In this document: one piece after another, positions 46,047 through 58,895 of the stretch | Layout: each line of letters starts with the position of its first letter | Numbering within the stretch: position 1 is the stretch's first letter | Source: Margaritispora aquatica | Taxonomy: Eukaryota > Ascomycota > Leotiomycetes > Helotiales > Discinellaceae | Assembly: GCA_007644065.1 (NCBI GenBank) | Contig: VJWN01000009.1 | Span: 1,488,001-1,552,000, forward strand | DNA: 64,000 bases | Direction: 5' to 3' | Made by a program: the position numbers and the translations under genes | The notes under the pieces: model-generated | Database searches by the model: none | Seen by the model: the letters and a program-made list of their open reading frames with translations, nothing else | Told to the model about the DNA's origin: nothing

Positions 46047-47199
46047 GATTCAACTCGTCCGCGACCTTCTTCCAACACCGTAGTACAACAAATAGGGTGC
46101 CGGCGAGTTACAATATGTTCACGGACATAGAAGGACAACGATTCTATGGAATGCCATGAATTATAATGGATCGCGCATAACACTTGTAAAATGATGTCCA
46201 GAATCAGATACAGACATACTAGATAATGATTGACGCGTCTAAGGGCAGATTAGAATTTTGTAGGTTTGGTATCGTCAAGCTGTTGTCGAACGTCGATCCG
46301 GGCCTTAGCCCCGCTAGAAGTGGCGGAGTCGCATCCCTATTCAGCTCTCCGAGGCGTTGAGGCTCAAAGCACATGTCGTTCATGATTTGTTACGGATCAT
46401 TCAAATCCATGCGAAGAAGTCCTCTGGAATTTGTTCTTCGATCCAATTAGTCTTCTGTCTCAAACTTGTACTGTTCAGAAGTCTGTGCCCAGCCCCATGT
46501 CAAGCCATGCATGCATCTTAGGGTTGCATCCTCACTCTCAATCAATCACATCACAGCCCGAAATATTTCTAGCAATTCACAGAGAAAGTAGGAGTTTATA
46601 ATGAGTTTCCATTATTATGTCCGTCATCAGCACGCGCAAGTCAGAAATTCCAAACTGAATCATCCTTTCTATATCAACAAATAGATGCCTTTCGTTCGCC
46701 CATTTGTACTTCGCCCCCCTTCGCTCGGGTATCTCCTCAGGAGATTAATAAAAGCGACATGAATAAATGTCTTGAATGCGAGACATAAAAGCACGCCAGC
46801 CAAAAAGCCAATGAAAACCGATCGCTTGTGCCAGACACGCATGATCGAACTGAAGAATCGTCATGCAAGTTCGTGGCGTAAAACAGAGGAAAGACTATGA
46901 GATGTGAGTGTTGAAAAAATAACAAGCTTGTGTGGTTGATACACCAGCAATTAACGATGCCAAGTTCGAACAAGAATCGAAGAAGCAGGAGTTTCGCGAA
47001 GGCCGTCACGTATGTACCTCGCACCGAAAGAGAAAAATCGCCATGAACGCCTCCCAAATTCCATCCTCTGGTCGCCCAAGTACAGCTCAGAACTACGACC
47101 ATCGAATGTTCTAGCTTCCGCCTGTCTGCTGCCGAATCCTGGGCGCGTCTAATCATGAAGCACAGGTTTGGACCAGCCGTCATGGTTAAGTATCACGCC
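46047..47199. other. Intergenic, promoter of the flippase gene
   Basis: 3' flank of the homeobox gene and upstream region of the flippase gene. A 148-codon minus frame (46737-47183) has no recognisable features and lies where the homeobox 3'UTR would be. Nothing else is supported. Confidence 0.45.
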
Positions 47200-49094
47200 T
47201 CATTGTTGAGGAATGTGTTCTGGCGACAGGCTTGCTGAGCTTTCGTCGAATGACACTAGCTGGTTCATGTCCATATCAGCAGCAGACTGTTCGGCGAATC
47301 CTGCTGGAGAATGGGGGTGCATTGGTAGATTCAGAGTATGTTTCGAATACATCTCGTTAAGACCGGTACCATCATCCGACATATTGGACTGATGGTCATG
47401 GGACATGCTGTAAACATCGGCCGAAGCACTGCGGTGCATCATTGACATCGGTGGAGACTGGTCGACGATCGCTGGATCACCATGGCTCATGAACGATAGA
47501 GGTGATACTGAAGGCTGGATCATTCCACCAGAAGGATCCACCATTGGATTCGGTGAGAGATATGGCACGAAAGGAGCGTTGCTGTAAGATGATGCAGGTA
47601 GAGCACCGGTGTCTGGTCCTTGGGAGTAGAAGCCGGGGCTTGCGAATTCAGAGGGGGATGTAGTGGTGGTTGCAGACATGGGGTATTGCCTGAAATCCAT
47701 TCCATAGCCTGAGGAAGTATCAATTCGGAGATTTGGACCTAATGGACCCAGATTGTTTGGCTGCTGAGGGATAGGCGCGAAGATGTTTGGATTGTGGGGA
47801 TGCTGTTGTGTCTCACCAGGATGTTGGATGAGGAAAGAAGGCATGGGGTTGTTGAACATGGAGAAGTCGACCGCCATTGGCACGGATCTACTTCTCTGTC
47901 TCTTGTGGCCGGGTCCTCGTGGGCCTGGTTGAGCAGTTACGCCCCAACCCTCCTGGAACATACCAACATGAGCATGCGCATTGTAGTTTGGTTGAGAAGC
48001 AGGGCGGTGGCCTATTGGCGACACAGGTGCTGATACTGATAGCTGTTGCTCGAATGGGCTGTGGCGTGTCATGAAAGAGTCCAGTGATACCAGCTTGGCC
48101 AGTTGGCCGGAGAGAACCTTAGGGTGTCCTCCTAGGTGGTGCACCATTATCTGGGATGCTTGCTGATCTTCAGTGAAATCTCCGCATTGGAAGAATCCGC
48201 CAGATCCAGAGGAGTCCATGAAGAAGTTGGGTGGACGATTGAGCTCAACAACTAGACCACCCGGTTTTCCCGTCTCGATATCTCCATTTTCCAGGAAAAT
48301 ATTCTTGATGAAGGCGAATGGGTATTCAATCTTGTAGCCGGCTTGATCGTTATTGATGTAGTATGTCATACATCCCTTTTCTGGTGAGTAGAAAATAATG
48401 AGGTCCATAGCATTTTGTCCTACACGTCTCCAAGAACCGATGCTCAAGGACCGACATGAAAGATGGTGAATGACTGTTACTTTGGTCAGTGTTTCTTCAA
48501 TCCCACTTAGTAAGAGATTAAACGTACCAACTTTGCCTTGAGGACCTTGGTCCCCTCCAAGCATCATACTGCCACTGCCATAAGGCATCAGTCCAGCACG
48601 ACCTAAGAAGTTTCCCCCCAGAGGCTTCCCGGACTCCATCGCTTGAATGGCTAGATACTGTCGCATTGATTCTGGGATCGCGTCACAATCCTCGCCAGTC
48701 TCGATACTCTTTTTTGCCAACAACTTTATCTTAGCACGTCTAAGATTTGGTTAGCTGCGATGAATCCTGTCGTTCGTTTTCACACTGACCTATTCTGAAA
48801 CCAAATCTGTACTGATCTCTCAGTCATATTAATATCCTCCGCAATTCTTTCCCGAACGGTCGCCGTAGGAGTAGGATTCTTGTTGAACTCCATTTCCAGT
48901 GTAACTAATTGATCTTGAGTAGCGCGTTGTCTTTTCTGGTTCTTCTGTTGTTGAGTAAGGGTACTCTTCCGGGGAGGTCTACGAGATGCCGAAGTACTGC
49001 TCGCCGCCGTCGAGTTTGTGGGACTGGGAGTTGACGCGGCAATCTTCATATCCTCCTCGTTCAAATGATCGGGCATTTTGGTTTCGATTTCCAT
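47200..49094 (-). CDS. htf1: Homeobox transcription factor, Htf1/Hoy1-like
   Basis: A nuclear DNA-binding regulator; orthologues in Magnaporthe and Fusarium (Htf1/Hox2) control conidium formation. Exons: 49094-48790, 48739-48528 and 48479-47200, giving 598 residues. The homeodomain, about residues 45-110, reads [20 protein letters not shown], then [20 protein letters not shown], then FQNR/RAKIK across the first intron. The recognition-helix residues WFQNRRAK are complete. A conserved segment, [20 protein letters not shown] followed by LAIQAMESG, follows directly; I recall this from the Htf1 family. A second folded region ([20 protein letters not shown], then [20 protein letters not shown]) lies about 150-280. 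The C-terminal half is Pro/Ser/Asn/Gln-rich and likely an activation region. A TTG frame extends upstream, but the first ATG is [17 protein letters not shown]. Confidence 0.92.
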
Positions 49095-52000
49095 CTTGTC
49101 GCGCACTGAGTGATCCAAGATGATATTTTTTCCAACTAACTTCGTCTCCTACTAAAAATGGTCCTCGAGATTGAGGGATGTGTGGTTCGCGGTTGCGTAA
49201 GTGGGTGTCGAGGATTCGACAAATTCGAATTCGTAGGGCAAAAATCAAAGGTGTTTGTGTGTGAAGTTTGTGTAAATGTGTCAAATAATGCTTAACTAGC
49301 AGCAAGTAGTAGAAGTGTAAAGTGTAAAGTGTAAAGTGGGATTGAGTTGGTTGGACGATGGTTGAGAGATTCGAGAGTCGAAAGGTTCAAAACGTCGTAA
49401 AAAAGGAGTGTATTTGTCGAAAGTGGTATCGACGTCGTGGGATGTTGAAAAACAAGTAGTTTTGATGAAGCCTTAAAGGAGTGTACTGACCAAGAGGTCG
49501 AAGTTGGCAAGAAAATTGAAAGAGTGAAGAAAAAGGGTGGGAAGTATTTCTGGGGGGGGGATGAAGAAATCAAGATAGAAGAACAGAGACAAGAGACAAG
49601 AGACAGCGAGAGCGAGGAGACGAGACGAGAGTCAGTTCAGTTCGGGATATGGGGGGGGGGGGAGAAGGAGGAAGGATCGATCGCAGGTGACACTAGGATG
49701 AATTAGGACTAGATTAGTCTAAACGGGTAAGCCCAGCTTGGGAACCTTTTTGGTGGCATTTGTGGCATTTGGTGCAGGTACAGGCAGGTGGAGGCAGCAG
49801 GTGCAAAAGCCAAGTTCCTCCCTCGTCCCTCCCAACTTTCTCCCCCCCCCCCCCCCCCCAAGTCTTCCACACATTTTGAACCAACCAGGCTACCAGGCCA
49901 AACTTTTCCACTCCCCTACCTTACGGACCTAGGTTAAAACCTGCCCTAACTTATTCCCTAGGCCTGCCCTGGATAAGTTCAGTCGCTATGAGTGGATCAG
50001 TGGACCAAGAACTCAATGCCCTGGATGAAGGTGCACCTCTAAGGTGCCCTGGGCGTTCCTGGTTTGGGACGGTCTGAGGTGGTCGGTCGTGTTCTGTCGT
50101 GTCTGTCTGGTTGTCTGGTTCTGGTTCTGGTCTGATCTGTTCTGGTCTGGCTAGCCTTTTCCACCTTTTCCACCTCTCCCATCAGTTTCCTTCCACCTTC
50201 CATGATTCCACCTTCCATGATTCCATCTTTGTCACTTGGCTGGGTCACCGTCACGGTTCCTCCTCGTAAGTCCCACTGGGGCTACTTTAGGTTACGGTCA
50301 CTACGGCCACTACAGTACGGCCACCTCAGAATACTCGTATCGTAGCGAATAATCCTGGACGAGCTTCTTCATCAAGTCAGAGTCAGGCCCTACAAACTTC
50401 AAACTTCAAAACTTCAAAACGGGAGACACAAATAATACCTTCCTTACCTTCCGCTTTGCATTGAATCATGCTATGATGTGATGGAAACTCGAGCCTAGAC
50501 ATACAATGCTATGGAGAATTGAAGATCATCAGAGTTTCCTGTTGTGAACGAACCATTCGACTTCGTAGTCCTCTTCCGCAGTACACTCTCACACTCTGTC
50601 GACTTACTGACAGGTCTGTTAACTGTCAAAAAAAATCTACGCCTTCCATGGCAGTCACCAACCAGCATTGCGGTCGTCTGAACTGCAGAGAAAAGGGGAG
50701 CCCTTCGCCTTGGTCAATCCATATCCATGTTGGCGCGTTCTGCCCACTCACGGATGGACTTTCAAACATGGGCCCCATGAGCAAAGTGGACCACCTCCAA
50801 CCGCTGGCGGAGTGGCGTCTGTCCTGCTCAAATCATCTGGTTCCGAGGATTAAAGGCGCGTGGATGCGACTGTATGGAGTACAACTTCAGACTACGGAAT
50901 ACTATACGGAGCATGCCTCAGCCATCCATCCAACACTTGATGATATTTTTTTTCTTTTCGCTGAGATCATCGTGATACAAAATCCATCTTCTTTGGATTT
51001 GTGGGTGATAATCTGCACAACTTACTTCATTGTCAACTGCCGATCGTGAACGGTTCAAGCTTTGATTATCTAGAGAGTCATGGATATATTATCGGCCTAG
51101 TATGTCTCACGGGCTGTTGCAATGCTTCAAAGATCAGGCTGTTCTAGCATCTCCTAGAGTATGATCTCTCCATCAAGAACCCATTGGGCGTCACACCGGC
51201 GGAGAATCGGGAGACCTCGTGCAAAAGTGAAGAAGTGTGAGAGAGAAATGGACATCTGACTCCTCCCTGTGCCTCCGGTTTCAGTTCCACGGTCCAATCA
51301 AGCGATATGGTCAAGCGTCTACTGTACAATCAACAAAGCATAATTGCCGCCCCCAGCGATCAAGTCAACCAACAGAATACAGAAGACGACACGCAGGAAA
51401 AACATAATAGTCTTCGACGACGTGTCGGTGTGGAAGCAGAAAAATTATCGATTGGTTTCTGGATGGCCTTATGGGATGATGGACGGCCGATCAGCTGGAG
51501 GGAGGTGGGAGGTGGTTGTTCAAGTTCCACGATCGAAGTGGTGAGCCACAGAAAGCGGATGCGCTGATGCAGGTACAAGATTTCAGCTAAGACCGAGAAC
51601 AGCCTAGTCAGGAACATCTGCAGTTGAGTTCAGACGAACCAACACTAAGCGATCTCTTAGTGTCTGATGTCTTGCCATCTGATGTATCGAAAGGGGGCAA
51701 CAAAGGGGAAGGTTAACGAATCGCAGAATGACATGATCAGATTGGCACGATATACAGACGGTTTTGACTTACACTAAAAGCTTCGGGTTCTGCCATGTCA
51801 CTACTTGGATTTTTGTCCATGTTTACAAGCATCTCCGGTCGAATAGAAAATCGAGTAGGGTTTGGGTCTGCCAAGCAAAATTGCAAGTCAAGACTGGCAC
51901 ACTAGAGGTTTTCTTCGGCCTTGTCTTGGGTGGAAGAGGCGTTTTAGAGCACTAACGTTTATGTTCGTTAGATACGGCCAGATTCAGACCATAAGACCTG

Positions 52001-55000
52001 AAAAAGCAATCGCTTTCTGCATCTGCCAACACCCCACGGCTTTGCACAACCTAGAACGAGACACAGCAACTTCAGCCCAGGCCAGCACGGACAAAAGAGC
52101 TTATTCTTGCATCCTCGCAGGCTCCTCGATACAAATGAACAAGGGATCTTGTGGTATGGGTGCATTGGACGAAAATCCTCCGCTGTACCGCAGCTCTCTC
52201 TACTTGGGATTTATCTAACGAATTCTGCCAAACCATCCCAAAAAATCGCACTTTCATGCATCATGGGGCTTAGCATCAAAAGTTCCGTGTTTCCATCAGC
52301 TGGTTTTCAAATGTCTCTACTTGATATCGTGGTCGCCTCCAAGTTGCGCTGTGGTCCCCTATTCGTCACCTTCCCCTGTTTCTAGAAAAGTCGCTTCGGC
52401 ATCCACCCAGGGACAACCCCACTAAAGAATCAATGAACGCTCACCGCAGTCCACCAAATACACCACCAAGAGGATTCTTGCTGTATTTCATTGAACACTA
52501 AGGTACATTTGCGACTCGTGTATGTATTTTTAGGCTTTACCTAACCCCAAACTCACCGCAGTCCATCTTCTCTTCTTACCGCCATGTTATCCTCCGGGAG
52601 GGCACGCAATGCATATCCCTATCCGTTTGATCTTCATCGCAACAATAAACCTTGCAGCCCTCCATGCGTCGGCGACTGCTACCGAAAATGGATATATCGA
52701 GAAGATCACGATACCCCATTCATCTTGAGGCTCGTCTTTCCCCACCAAAAATGACACATGGCTACTGCTGTACTGCTTTGTGGGTTTGGAGCGTCTCGCT
52801 TGCTTGAGAGGGCCGCTTGGCGACACATTTTCATCATCAACTTACAAGTTGAGTCTTTTTTTAATTTATTCGGATTATCGATATTCGCGTCTTTCTAAAT
52901 CTTTCTAAATCTTTCTCAGTTCACTGTTGTCAATTGATGATCATTTGTGGTAATTGCGCCGCGTTTTATTTCTCCATTTCAAACGGAGCCAAGGCCGTCG
53001 ATGCATGAACTCTTGTATCACGGTTGGAAAATCCGTGCCCTTGCATGAAAATGATTCGAAGTATCACGAGGAATAGGCTGCATGAAAAATCTACTTGACG
53101 CAGCTAAGGCCCGTAGACCCTTCAGATGCTCACAATATTCGTGTGGGGATTTGTTTACGTTCTCGGAATGGTTTTCTTTGTGGGCTTCGATTTCCTCGCT
53201 GAACAGTTGGTACTGATGAGGCACGAGGTTGGGAAGCATGATTCTGACCTTGATGATCAGTAATTTGATATCAAGAGCTTCACCCTGCGACTTTAGAGTC
53301 TTATTGATTGGCTGGTCAATGGATAAATTTTTCACCGTTCTTGATCTTCCTTGCTGTCGTATCTGCAGCAACTTCATTCCTCTACCTCCCTTGGATTATT
53401 ATGCAGTGCTTACGGCAGTTGCTACAGGAGAGGCCAAAGCGCGTTGATCAGAGTAGAATATGTTACAGAGCACGAGAATCTTTGTCCTAGCTGTTTGAAA
53501 CGAATGGCCGAGTGCTCTTGAATTGTTCAACTGTTTTCATGCAAAGTATCGAGACCTCATTACTACACAAAACTACCAATTAATGTTCCCCTGATCACAC
53601 TAAGAAGTAAACCTTGATAACGACATCTCGTTTCTTCCTAAGCATCGGCACTCTGCTAATCGAAATCTCTCATTTCTTAGTTTCCCGATTCCTCAATACT
53701 ACTCCTGATTCCTGACTCCTGACTGAAACGAGGCTTTTGAGGATTTGGCAACGAAGACTTCGAGGCATCTTCTCCATAGCTCCGGTGAATCTCTAGGTAC
53801 TTATCGCATCCTATAGTGTTCTAGCTTTGGGTTCTCATTGATCATGAAGCCTTGTACGCGGACCCAATGGTAGAAGAACATCTTATTCGTGGTCCTAGGT
53901 TCACCTACCAGCTGCATGGATATTCAAGGTGTTTCTTATTTTGATTTGCATTTCCGCTCACTTTTGGGGACCTCTTTGTCGATTTGAATGTGAGCATACA
54001 ACTTTAGTCTCGTGCATACAATTCCCATGTCTCTGTATCACTTGGTTGTGTACACTCTGGTCGAGAGAACACCTTTCTTTTGGTTCGTAGTATTACCCGC
54101 TGCATACACTTTGGGGGTTTGTAATTGAGATAAACGCTTCGGGCTTTACCAGTTTTGGAAGACCTGACAACCTACCTGACTCTTGAGTGTTGTAGTCTAA
54201 CGTGGGTATTTTCTCGGCGAGAACAAGATAATTTGATTTGCATGAAATTAATCTTTTCCGTAAAGGCAAGGGGACTGACCTGCTTGCTTGCCATGACATT
54301 GAGCACAACCTTGGTAGGCTATAAGGTGTTATCTGCAGTGTTGAAGAGGCTAAGCGAGGATTTGCCCAGAATGCTAGTTAGGTAAGGTAAGTAGGTAAGT
54401 ACCTCATGTCAAGTATATATTGCTGATATGGTGGGAACCGGTTAGCTGTTTGCTATTTCCCTCTTTATAAACCGAAGTATTCCATTGTGACGCACCTGAG
54501 TTGTGAATATCTGTGTTGCACCTACTGAATCTGTACGACGTGCTTTCCATATGCTATCAAGTTTTTTAGCGTCAATATCTACCATAGTAGTAAGTAGGGT
54601 AAGAGGTAAATAGGGTCTCTCCTTCCTAAAAATACAAGGAAGTCAGTTAGCATATCAGTCTACTGCGTCAATTATTGCAAAATTTTAAATTTTAAATCTC
54701 GGATCTTCTCCTCTAGATTCCCCTAAATTGCTTCACGTTCACCCTCCAAGAAACAACTCAAGTAGCACGGCACTTGACAACCAAAACCAGAACATCCAGA
54801 CGGAGGCAGGTAAGTTGATGCTGGGAAATGAATCACGTTCACCAGCTGCCTGCGTATATTGAGCTTGGAATTTTCCAGATCAGTCTTCTCCATTACCTTC
54901 CACCGACATAAAAGCTGCAACAAATTCAAAGACGTCTTCTCTCCACCTTGCTCATCTGTCAATTCTTCCACGTCTACATGGTGACGACTCTAACGTTTAT

Positions 55001-55072
55001 TAGCTATACCACTATACTTCACCTATCCTCCTAAGTCCTCACCTACAGCCATCCACCAAAACAGCCGCCAAA
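49095..55072. promoter_or_regulatory. 6-kb gene-poor upstream region of the homeobox gene
   Basis: No convincing gene occurs in six kilobases. Low-complexity elements cluster near the homeobox start: gtgtaaa triplication (49314-49336), G-runs at 49552-49559 and 49652-49661, a 16-C tract at about 49844-49859, recurrent TCTGG/GTTCTGG words (50100-50155), a ttccatgattccacc duplication (50188-50225) and aaacttc repeats (50396-50420). Further out are tttctaaatc repeats (52893-52917) and scattered AT-rich sequence. The longest open frame (50519-51049, plus, 176 codons) looks accidental. The region probably holds a long 5' leader and promoter elements, as is common for fungal developmental regulators; transcribed noncoding RNA cannot be excluded. 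Confidence 0.5.
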
Positions 55073-55438
55073 ATGCGTCCCTCCTTCCAAATACTTCAAT
55101 CCCTCACCATCCTCCACATCTTCCTGGGAATGCTCTCACACCTCTCCGTGCTCGCTCTCCGCGTCCCCTCTCCTTCTACTCTCGCCAATTCTCTCGCAAC
55201 CAGACAAGACGCCATCGGTTCCTCTTGTCTCTGCAACACCCAACAAGCTGGTTTGTATTGCGGCTCGCGCGCCCAGGACGAGAACGAGCTGGATGTGAAG
55301 TTCCTTTGGGGTGAGTGCGAGGGCGAGAATGTCTATCGTTGCTTTGGCGACGAGGGCGTCGTGCTGGCGAAGTTGCAGGTTGCTTGTGGGATGTGCGTCA
55401 GGGGTCGTGAGGTGGGTGGGGATAGATGTTTTGAGTAG
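55073..55438 (+). CDS. Small secreted cysteine-rich protein, candidate effector
   Basis: A 121-residue intronless frame starting MRPSFQILQSLTILHIFLGM. The N-terminus has a hydrophobic signal peptide (about residues 8-30, cleavage likely after LSVLA or nearby). The mature part begins with a Ser/Pro/Leu stretch and then carries eight cysteines spaced C-x-C, C, C, C, C-x-x-C and C (SSCLCNTQQAGLYC, WGECEG, YRCFGD, ACGMCVRG and a final RCFE). All cysteines lie in the last 75 residues and an even number suits disulphide bonding. It contains a short ATRQD motif after the signal peptide that could be a processing site. I do not recognise a named family. Size, secretion signal and isolation in a gene-poor stretch fit a candidate effector or antimicrobial-type protein; function is inference. 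Confidence 0.75.
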   Translation: MRPSFQILQSLTILHIFLGMLSHLSVLALRVPSPSTLANSLATRQDAIGSSCLCNTQQAGLYCGSRAQDENELDVKFLWGECEGENVYRCFGDEGVVLAKLQVACGMCVRGREVGGDRCFE

Positions 55439-56832
55439 ACTCTACACGCAGATTGGGGTTGAGTCTCGGCGCGGGTTTAAGTGAGAGTTGAGGGTGAAAT
55501 GTGTTAGAGCTGGCGAAGGGTAGTAGACACTGGACTGGAGGAGGTGATGATATTGCTTTGCATGGCTTTCTGAGTCTTTGAGTTGCAAGATCTTACGCCT
55601 GGATAGCGGAATGCCTGGTTTTACATGATGTCAGATTTCTTACTAGGGATAGTATCTCTCACCATCCTGCTTTCGGCAATCATTTAGCTAGCCTTGTAGC
55701 GTACAGAATGCAATGCGCTTCACAGTCTGAGCTCAGTGAACTTGGTACTACAAGTGAAGAGAATTGAATATCGGAAAAGCGCATGATTGAGGTAACGACA
55801 GGTGTTGTACAGGTTGCCGTGTGAAAGGATTCAATCGGCAATACGGATTTGTGTACAGATGTACACGCCAGAACACTGCAGAGAATTGACTTTTGGTCAT
55901 GCGATTGAATTTATTGCGTAGAAGGAAAAAGTGAAAATGAGATAGAGGAAACACCGAGGGAGGAAGAAGTGAATCTGTCTTGATGAGGTTGGAGGCACAT
56001 TAAGCGAGCATGGTTTGGACTGAGAGATGGATGCAATCAATGTAAGACATACACACAACTCGCATAACATGACATAATTTATAAGAAAGGTATGTAAATC
56101 TATGATATGTGTAAGAATAAGGATATAGGTTGTGTTGCATTGGATAGTTGGTATTGTTAAGTGTGCATTGTATTTTATGAGAGGAAGGGAGTTAGTGGAT
56201 CCGAGGCAGTGAGTTTGGGTAGCTGGTTTGGATGAGGATGGTGACAGTCGTGTGGTTATGTAGTTATTATTCATGCGGTCTTGGGTGAGGGTGTACGTTT
56301 GGGTGTTAGTGTGGGATGAATGAGATGTAGGCGATGAATGAGATGTAGGCGATGAACAAGATGTAAGCCTTAGGTAAGGATTAATGACGATTTGTGGATG
56401 AGAGGAGAGGAGGTTGAGCTGGGAGTTTTTTTTTTTTTTTTTTTGAATGGTGTGGATTGTGATATGGGGTATGTAGTATGGGGTACGTGATGAGGGTAGA
56501 GCTACTTTGAGGTGTAGGAAGATAATGCGAATAAAAGATATAAAGGCATACTAGAATTGGAAGACTTGAAGGATCATGGTTCAAGTCTGTGATGAACAAC
56601 GAGCATCGTTAAGATATACAAGAAAACATCAACACATATAAATAGTCCGTAAATAATCCCCCACAACCCCATATTCTATCACCAGAACTCCTTAACATGG
56701 ATCCATTCCAAGTACCATTTAAATCTATAGGTTTATACGCCGATTCCACATGGACCATACACCCAAGCATACAAACGCCGCATCGCCAATCCACCCACAT
56801 TCAATTCCAATGCAGCAAACACTCAACACTGC
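55439..56832. other. Intergenic with an 18-bp tandem repeat
   Basis: Contains gatgaatgagatgtaggc in two exact copies (56315-56332, 56333-56350) and a diverged third copy (56351-56368), then a T-run of about 18 bases near 56427-56444. Short open frames (55897-56274 minus and others) are not convincing genes. Confidence 0.5.
56315..56368. repeat. 18-bp tandem repeat, three copies
   Basis: Copies at 56315-56332 and 56333-56350 are identical; the third (56351-56368) differs at a few positions. Intergenic, upstream of a T-run. Confidence 0.85.
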
Positions 56833-57351
56833 CTAATCATACACCCTCCTCTCCCGCCTCGGCCCCAAATCTCCATTCCACTCCCTCCAATTCCCGTCTC
56901 TGTCCTCATACATCCTCGGTCGCGGCTCCTCGTATGTTTTTCTCTCCATAACGGGATATCCCTCACTGGCGTCGACCTCGCTTCTACCTCCTTTCACGAA
57001 CCGTCTGCTTCGCTCGTCGCTCCCGTTCACCCCTACGTTATCAATCGTGGCCTTCCGGCGGAATCTCTGGCCCCTGACCGAGTCTTCGGGACTCGAGATG
57101 TCCTCGTGTACGGGACTACTTGTATGGTTTCCGTGTTTGATGTGCTTGTGGCTGGCGCTGTGGTCGGATTTCGAGCGTGAATGTGAATGTGAATGTGAGT
57201 GAGGGTGCGAGCGGGTGTGTTTCCGTGCCCGATGCGCTTTCTCCCATTCTTCTTGCTCGCCGTAAGTTACGCCCTTGGGCCAGAGTTTGTTGGCGCAGAT
57301 GAAGAGGCCTGCGATCTGGAGAAGGTGGACTATGATGTGTGATTGCACCAT
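56833..57351 (-). CDS. Small N-terminally anchored fungal protein
   Basis: A 172-residue intronless frame starting MVQSHIIVHLLQIAGLFICA. The first 20 residues form one membrane segment or signal anchor, followed by the motif NKLWPKGVTYGEQEEWEKAH. I recall this as conserved among filamentous ascomycete hypothetical proteins. The middle is a His/Ser repeat (HPHSHSHSHSRSKSDHSASH), and the tail is charged with a conserved-looking end (PRPRMYEDRDGNWREWNGD, then RRERRVYD). The His-rich run could bind metal, but no evidence supports that here. The topology would leave the charged tail in the cytosol or lumen; this is unresolved. Function unknown. Confidence 0.8.
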   Translation of the reverse strand: MVQSHIIVHLLQIAGLFICANKLWPKGVTYGEQEEWEKAHRARKHTRSHPHSHSHSHSRSKSDHSASHKHIKHGNHTSSPVHEDISSPEDSVRGQRFRRKATIDNVGVNGSDERSRRFVKGGRSEVDASEGYPVMERKTYEEPRPRMYEDRDGNWREWNGDLGPRRERRVYD

Positions 57352-58895
57352 TTTGGTGGCTCGACTTTGGTGTTTGCGTGAACGAGTTGAGATGGAATAA
57401 CCGAGGACTCCGCTACTAAGTAAAGGGAAGTAGAAAGTAGGAAAAAAAGATTGACTTTAGTTCTTCACGATGAGATATCGCTCAATGAGGCTCTAGCCTG
57501 ACGTCTAAAATGTAGTTTTAACGTAGTGTAGGAAAAGTGACTAAGAAGTATTCCAATGGTTCGCTCAAGTTTCCACTGATAATGAAGTAATTGCCTTGAA
57601 TTAGCAGCGCAAGCTCATGGGACTTTTGCATTATAAGTATGTACAGGAGGAGCTGAGTGGCCAAGACTGCGCCCCGCTACACGATCGGGCATGACAGGAC
57701 ATCGATATCATCTTCGACAATAGCTATGCATCCCTTGTGACGATTCCACGACCGGAGTTGTGCAAAAAGCCTACTCAGCACAGTACCACGACAACCTTCC
57801 TGATCGAAGGTGGGTAGATTGGGAATCTGCCTGTGGTGTTTGGGTTGAAGGGGGGTGTGATTGGTGAGGCTGATGTTTGGGTTGTACACCGCCACTGAGA
57901 CAGAGGTATTTTGAAGGGGTGGATCGGGACTTTAAGGAAGGTGATACTGTAAGGCTGGGTATATCGATGATAAGTGTAAAAAGTTTGAGGCTCCAAGGTG
58001 AGGTGGAATGCGATGCATGAATTTGGGTACCTGGATATCGGGAGTGCTTATGCTGTTAAGCCTTTGTGGGTTTTACTGGAAACTGTTTCGAGCTTCATTG
58101 AGTTTCTTATGACGAGGGATATAAGTGTTCCTAGCATTATACTCTGAAGGTATCTTAGAAGCGAGAAGAATGATTCTTGAGTTCAGAAATACGTTTTGAA
58201 AGTATTGATTGGCCATGCTCAAAATGCTCTTCGGGTGGTGCTTTGCCCACAATACTCAGTGCCAACATTGTTCTACTAAAACGAGAAATTCCTCTGGTCT
58301 GCCTGTTACATGCCAAAAGCCAAAATGAAAACGGTAAAGACATGCCATATGTATGTGAAGTTGCTTCTATGACCTACACAACCCAATGATGTGGTTAAAA
58401 TGCTATCATAAACGCACCAGTACACATGACATATGTAAAACGAGATGATAACAAATTCTCTAAGGGCAACACTTGTATATACTAACGAGAGCATCATGGT
58501 AATATTAGATCAAGATCCATAGCTCTTCCTTTGACGACTATTACTTGGTCATAAATAGCTGCTCTTGCTTTTGATGATCTTCAGAAAGTGAGATCAGCTA
58601 ATATAATGTCAGGAAAGTCCAAAGCAGAAACTAACAGCAAAGCCTCAAGAAGGAGCTTGATTTTGCAAATCTGGGAGAAACTATTCTCAGTTTACGAACA
58701 CTTGAACATTTATTGTAGTTGAAATTCTACAAAAGGAATTCATAGCTGCATATCGATTGTGACCCACTACCACTAAAGCTCCCATAAGCTGCAGCGCCAA
58801 GAAGCTTTTCTCAACCTCCCACGAAAGCAGCTCAACCACAATTCCACATCACCACTTTTCTTCAATTTCAGGCGGCAGATCGCACAGTACCAGTC
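57352..58895. other. Intergenic, no gene recognised
   Basis: A divergent spacer between the small anchored protein gene and phs1. Short open frames only; moderately AT-rich. No repeats or RNA genes noticed. Confidence 0.45.

Noticed and set aside
46737..47183. 148-codon minus-strand frame after the homeobox gene
   Set aside because: No recognisable domain, irregular composition, and it sits in the probable 3'UTR.
50519..51049. 176-codon plus-strand frame in the gene-poor region
   Set aside because: Composition is unlike real genes here, has no start context or domain, and contains simple-sequence runs.
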